Positions 63,137 through 64,000 of a stretch of DNA of 64,000 nucleotides are shown here, in pieces; position 1 is the first letter of the stretch; each line of letters starts with the position of its first letter. The position numbers and the translations under genes are program-made. The DNA lies in assembly GCA_017525805.1 (NCBI GenBank), contig JAFXSH010000078.1:29441-93440 (forward strand), in the 5' to 3' direction. The notes under the pieces were generated by a model. That model was given only the letters and a program-made list of their open reading frames with translations. It ran no database searches and was not told the DNA's origin. Origin of the DNA: Clostridia bacterium. Its GTDB lineage: Bacteria; Bacillota_A; Clostridia; Christensenellales; Aristaeellaceae.

Positions 63137-63454
63137 GGAAATGTGGGAGAAGCGCGCCTGACGATCAGCGGCGGAAGAATTCCGTACAGCGCCGCGCTGC
63201 TTTGGAAGGACGGATATCATCCGCCCGGACAGAGGAGGGCAGAGCTGTTCCGGTCAGGCGGGAAAAAAGCCGCGCTGCTTCTTGGGTAACCAAGGGCTGC
63301 ATGGTGGTTTTGCATGATCGAATCGGGCGGATGATATCCATCCTTTCTGTCTGGCGCGTTTCCTCCCTTTCCAGCCGGGGAGCGGCAAAAAGCCGCACGA
63401 TCCGGCATGAACCCCGCATAGTCATGAAAAAAATTTAAACAGGAGGGAATTGTC
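63137..63454. other. Inter-SASP region with a long inverted repeat
   Basis: No gene. Arms at 63206-63227 (AAGGACGGATATCATCCGCCCG) and 63324-63345 match over 22 bases with one mismatch, 96 bases apart; the core GGATATC/GATATCC is itself nearly palindromic. GCCGCGCTGCTT also occurs twice (63191 and about 63270). The role is unknown. Confidence 0.6.
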
Positions 63455-63709
63455 ATGTTCAATTCCAACAACGGTTCTATGCCCGCTTCCAGCGGCTCCA
63501 GCTCCAATTCCAGCAACTCCAACCGCGCCAACGTGCCCGAAGCCCGCGCCGCCCTGGACAATATGAAGTATGAAATCGCCAGTGAACTGGGCATCAACCT
63601 CAAGCAGGGCTACAACGGCGATCTGCCTTCCCGTCAGGCTGGCTATATCGGCGGCTACATGGTCAAGCGCATGATCGAGCAGCAGGAACGCCAGATGAGT
63701 GGCAAATAA
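63455..63709 (+). CDS. Small acid-soluble spore protein, alpha/beta type, second copy
   Basis: An 84-residue paralog of the previous SASP. The core ANVPEARAALDNMKYEIASELGI keeps the GPR cleavage site, followed by KQGYNGDLPSRQAGYIGGYMVKRMIEQ. The N-terminus is longer and very rich in Ser, Asn and Gly. The ATG follows ACAGGAGGG. Tandem SASP genes are common; both should be expressed late in the forespore. Confidence 0.95.
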   Translation: MFNSNNGSMPASSGSSSNSSNSNRANVPEARAALDNMKYEIASELGINLKQGYNGDLPSRQAGYIGGYMVKRMIEQQERQMSGK

Positions 63710-63761
63710 GCGCCCGTTTAAAAGGGGTTCCGAATACGCATAAGCCCTCCAGAACCTCTTC

Positions 63762-63798
63762 CGCCCGCTTTCCGGGAAACCGGAGGCGGGCGTTTGTT
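63762..63798 (+). terminator. Probable terminator after the second SASP gene
   Basis: CGCCCGC TTTCCGG, GAAA, CCGGAGGCGGGCG, then TTTGTTG; the T-run is short. Confidence 0.65.
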
Positions 63799-64000
63799 GC
63801 CCAATCGTGATTTCAGCCAGGGGGCAGAAACCGGGTATCACCGCTACGTTGACCGAAATGAAGCAACGCCAGGGCGGAAAAGACACCCAAAGATGATAAG
63901 ATTTTACTGTGAAAGTCTCCAAAATTCAACCATATATCACATGAACTGATGACTTTCATTTATCGTGGTGCCCCTTGGGGCATGGACATTTAGATTGAGA
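63799..64000. other. End of window, no gene recognised
   Basis: No open frame with family resemblance. A small TGCCCC/GGGGCA hairpin lies near 63970-63983. Base composition falls to AT-rich after 63890. Confidence 0.5.

Overview
The window looks like chromosomal DNA from a high-GC, spore-forming member of the Clostridia (Bacillota), probably a gut or rumen polysaccharide user of the Oscillospirales/Christensenellales kind; that placement is inference. The evidence is two alpha/beta-type small acid-soluble spore proteins at the right end, consensus sigma-A promoters with 17-bp spacers, strong AGGAGG ribosome sites, a T-box leader before hisS, the Asp23/AmaP envelope-stress cluster, an archaeal-type AspRS, and carbohydrate ABC importers. 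I saw no rRNA, tRNA, CRISPR array, prophage or intact insertion sequence.

Layout. 1-8.3 kb: the end of a sugar-binding protein, a GH29 alpha-L-fucosidase, a CDF metal exporter (minus) behind a structured leader, 5-formyl-THF cyclo-ligase, and a complete sugar ABC importer (ATPase, two permeases, binding lipoprotein). 8.4-12.3 kb: DegV protein, then T-box-hisS-aspS. 12.3-12.8 kb: an unusual tract of nested hairpins. 12.8-23.6 kb: a housekeeping run: Asp23, AmaP, DUF2273-like protein, nusB, a TsaD/Kae1 paralog, a methyltransferase, folD, xseA, xseB, ispA, a DUF212 protein, a two-helix membrane protein, a cysteine desulfurase and thiI. 23.6-27.1 kb: one unrecognised cytoplasmic protein, two secreted unknowns and an RDD membrane protein. 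27.1-34.5 kb: a second complete sugar ABC importer followed by a secreted staphylococcal-nuclease-like protein and an OB-fold-like exported protein.

34.5-37.5 kb (minus): a DUF4003-like protein and two tandem DHH phosphoesterases (NrnA-like). 37.7-41.1 kb: a large secreted M16C peptidase with an SLH-like tail. 41.2-44.9 kb (minus): GPH symporter, alpha/beta hydrolase and a second GH29. 45.1-49.8 kb: a small membrane protein, flavodoxin and ackA (minus), Rrf2 regulator, DUF89 protein and an HtrA-like protease. 49.9-54.2 kb (minus): uxaC-uxaB-uxaA for hexuronate breakdown, divergent from a cytoplasmic GH9 enzyme, a MATE exporter and a GHL10-type hydrolase at 54.4-59.6 kb. 59.8-62.5 kb: small genes and broken remnants (YjdF, PNPOx-like, GyrI-like) around an intact methyltransferase and nucleotidyltransferase. 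62.9-63.7 kb: two SASP genes.

Taken together, imported oligosaccharides and glycosides are cleaved inside the cell (GH29 twice, GH9), uronates go through the Uxa enzymes towards 2-keto-3-deoxygluconate, and acetate kinase supplies ATP. The most unusual non-coding signals are a four-copy dispersed palindrome (one copy inside the hisS T-box leader), the multi-hairpin element at 12458-12722, and a terminator-containing leader on the CDF gene.
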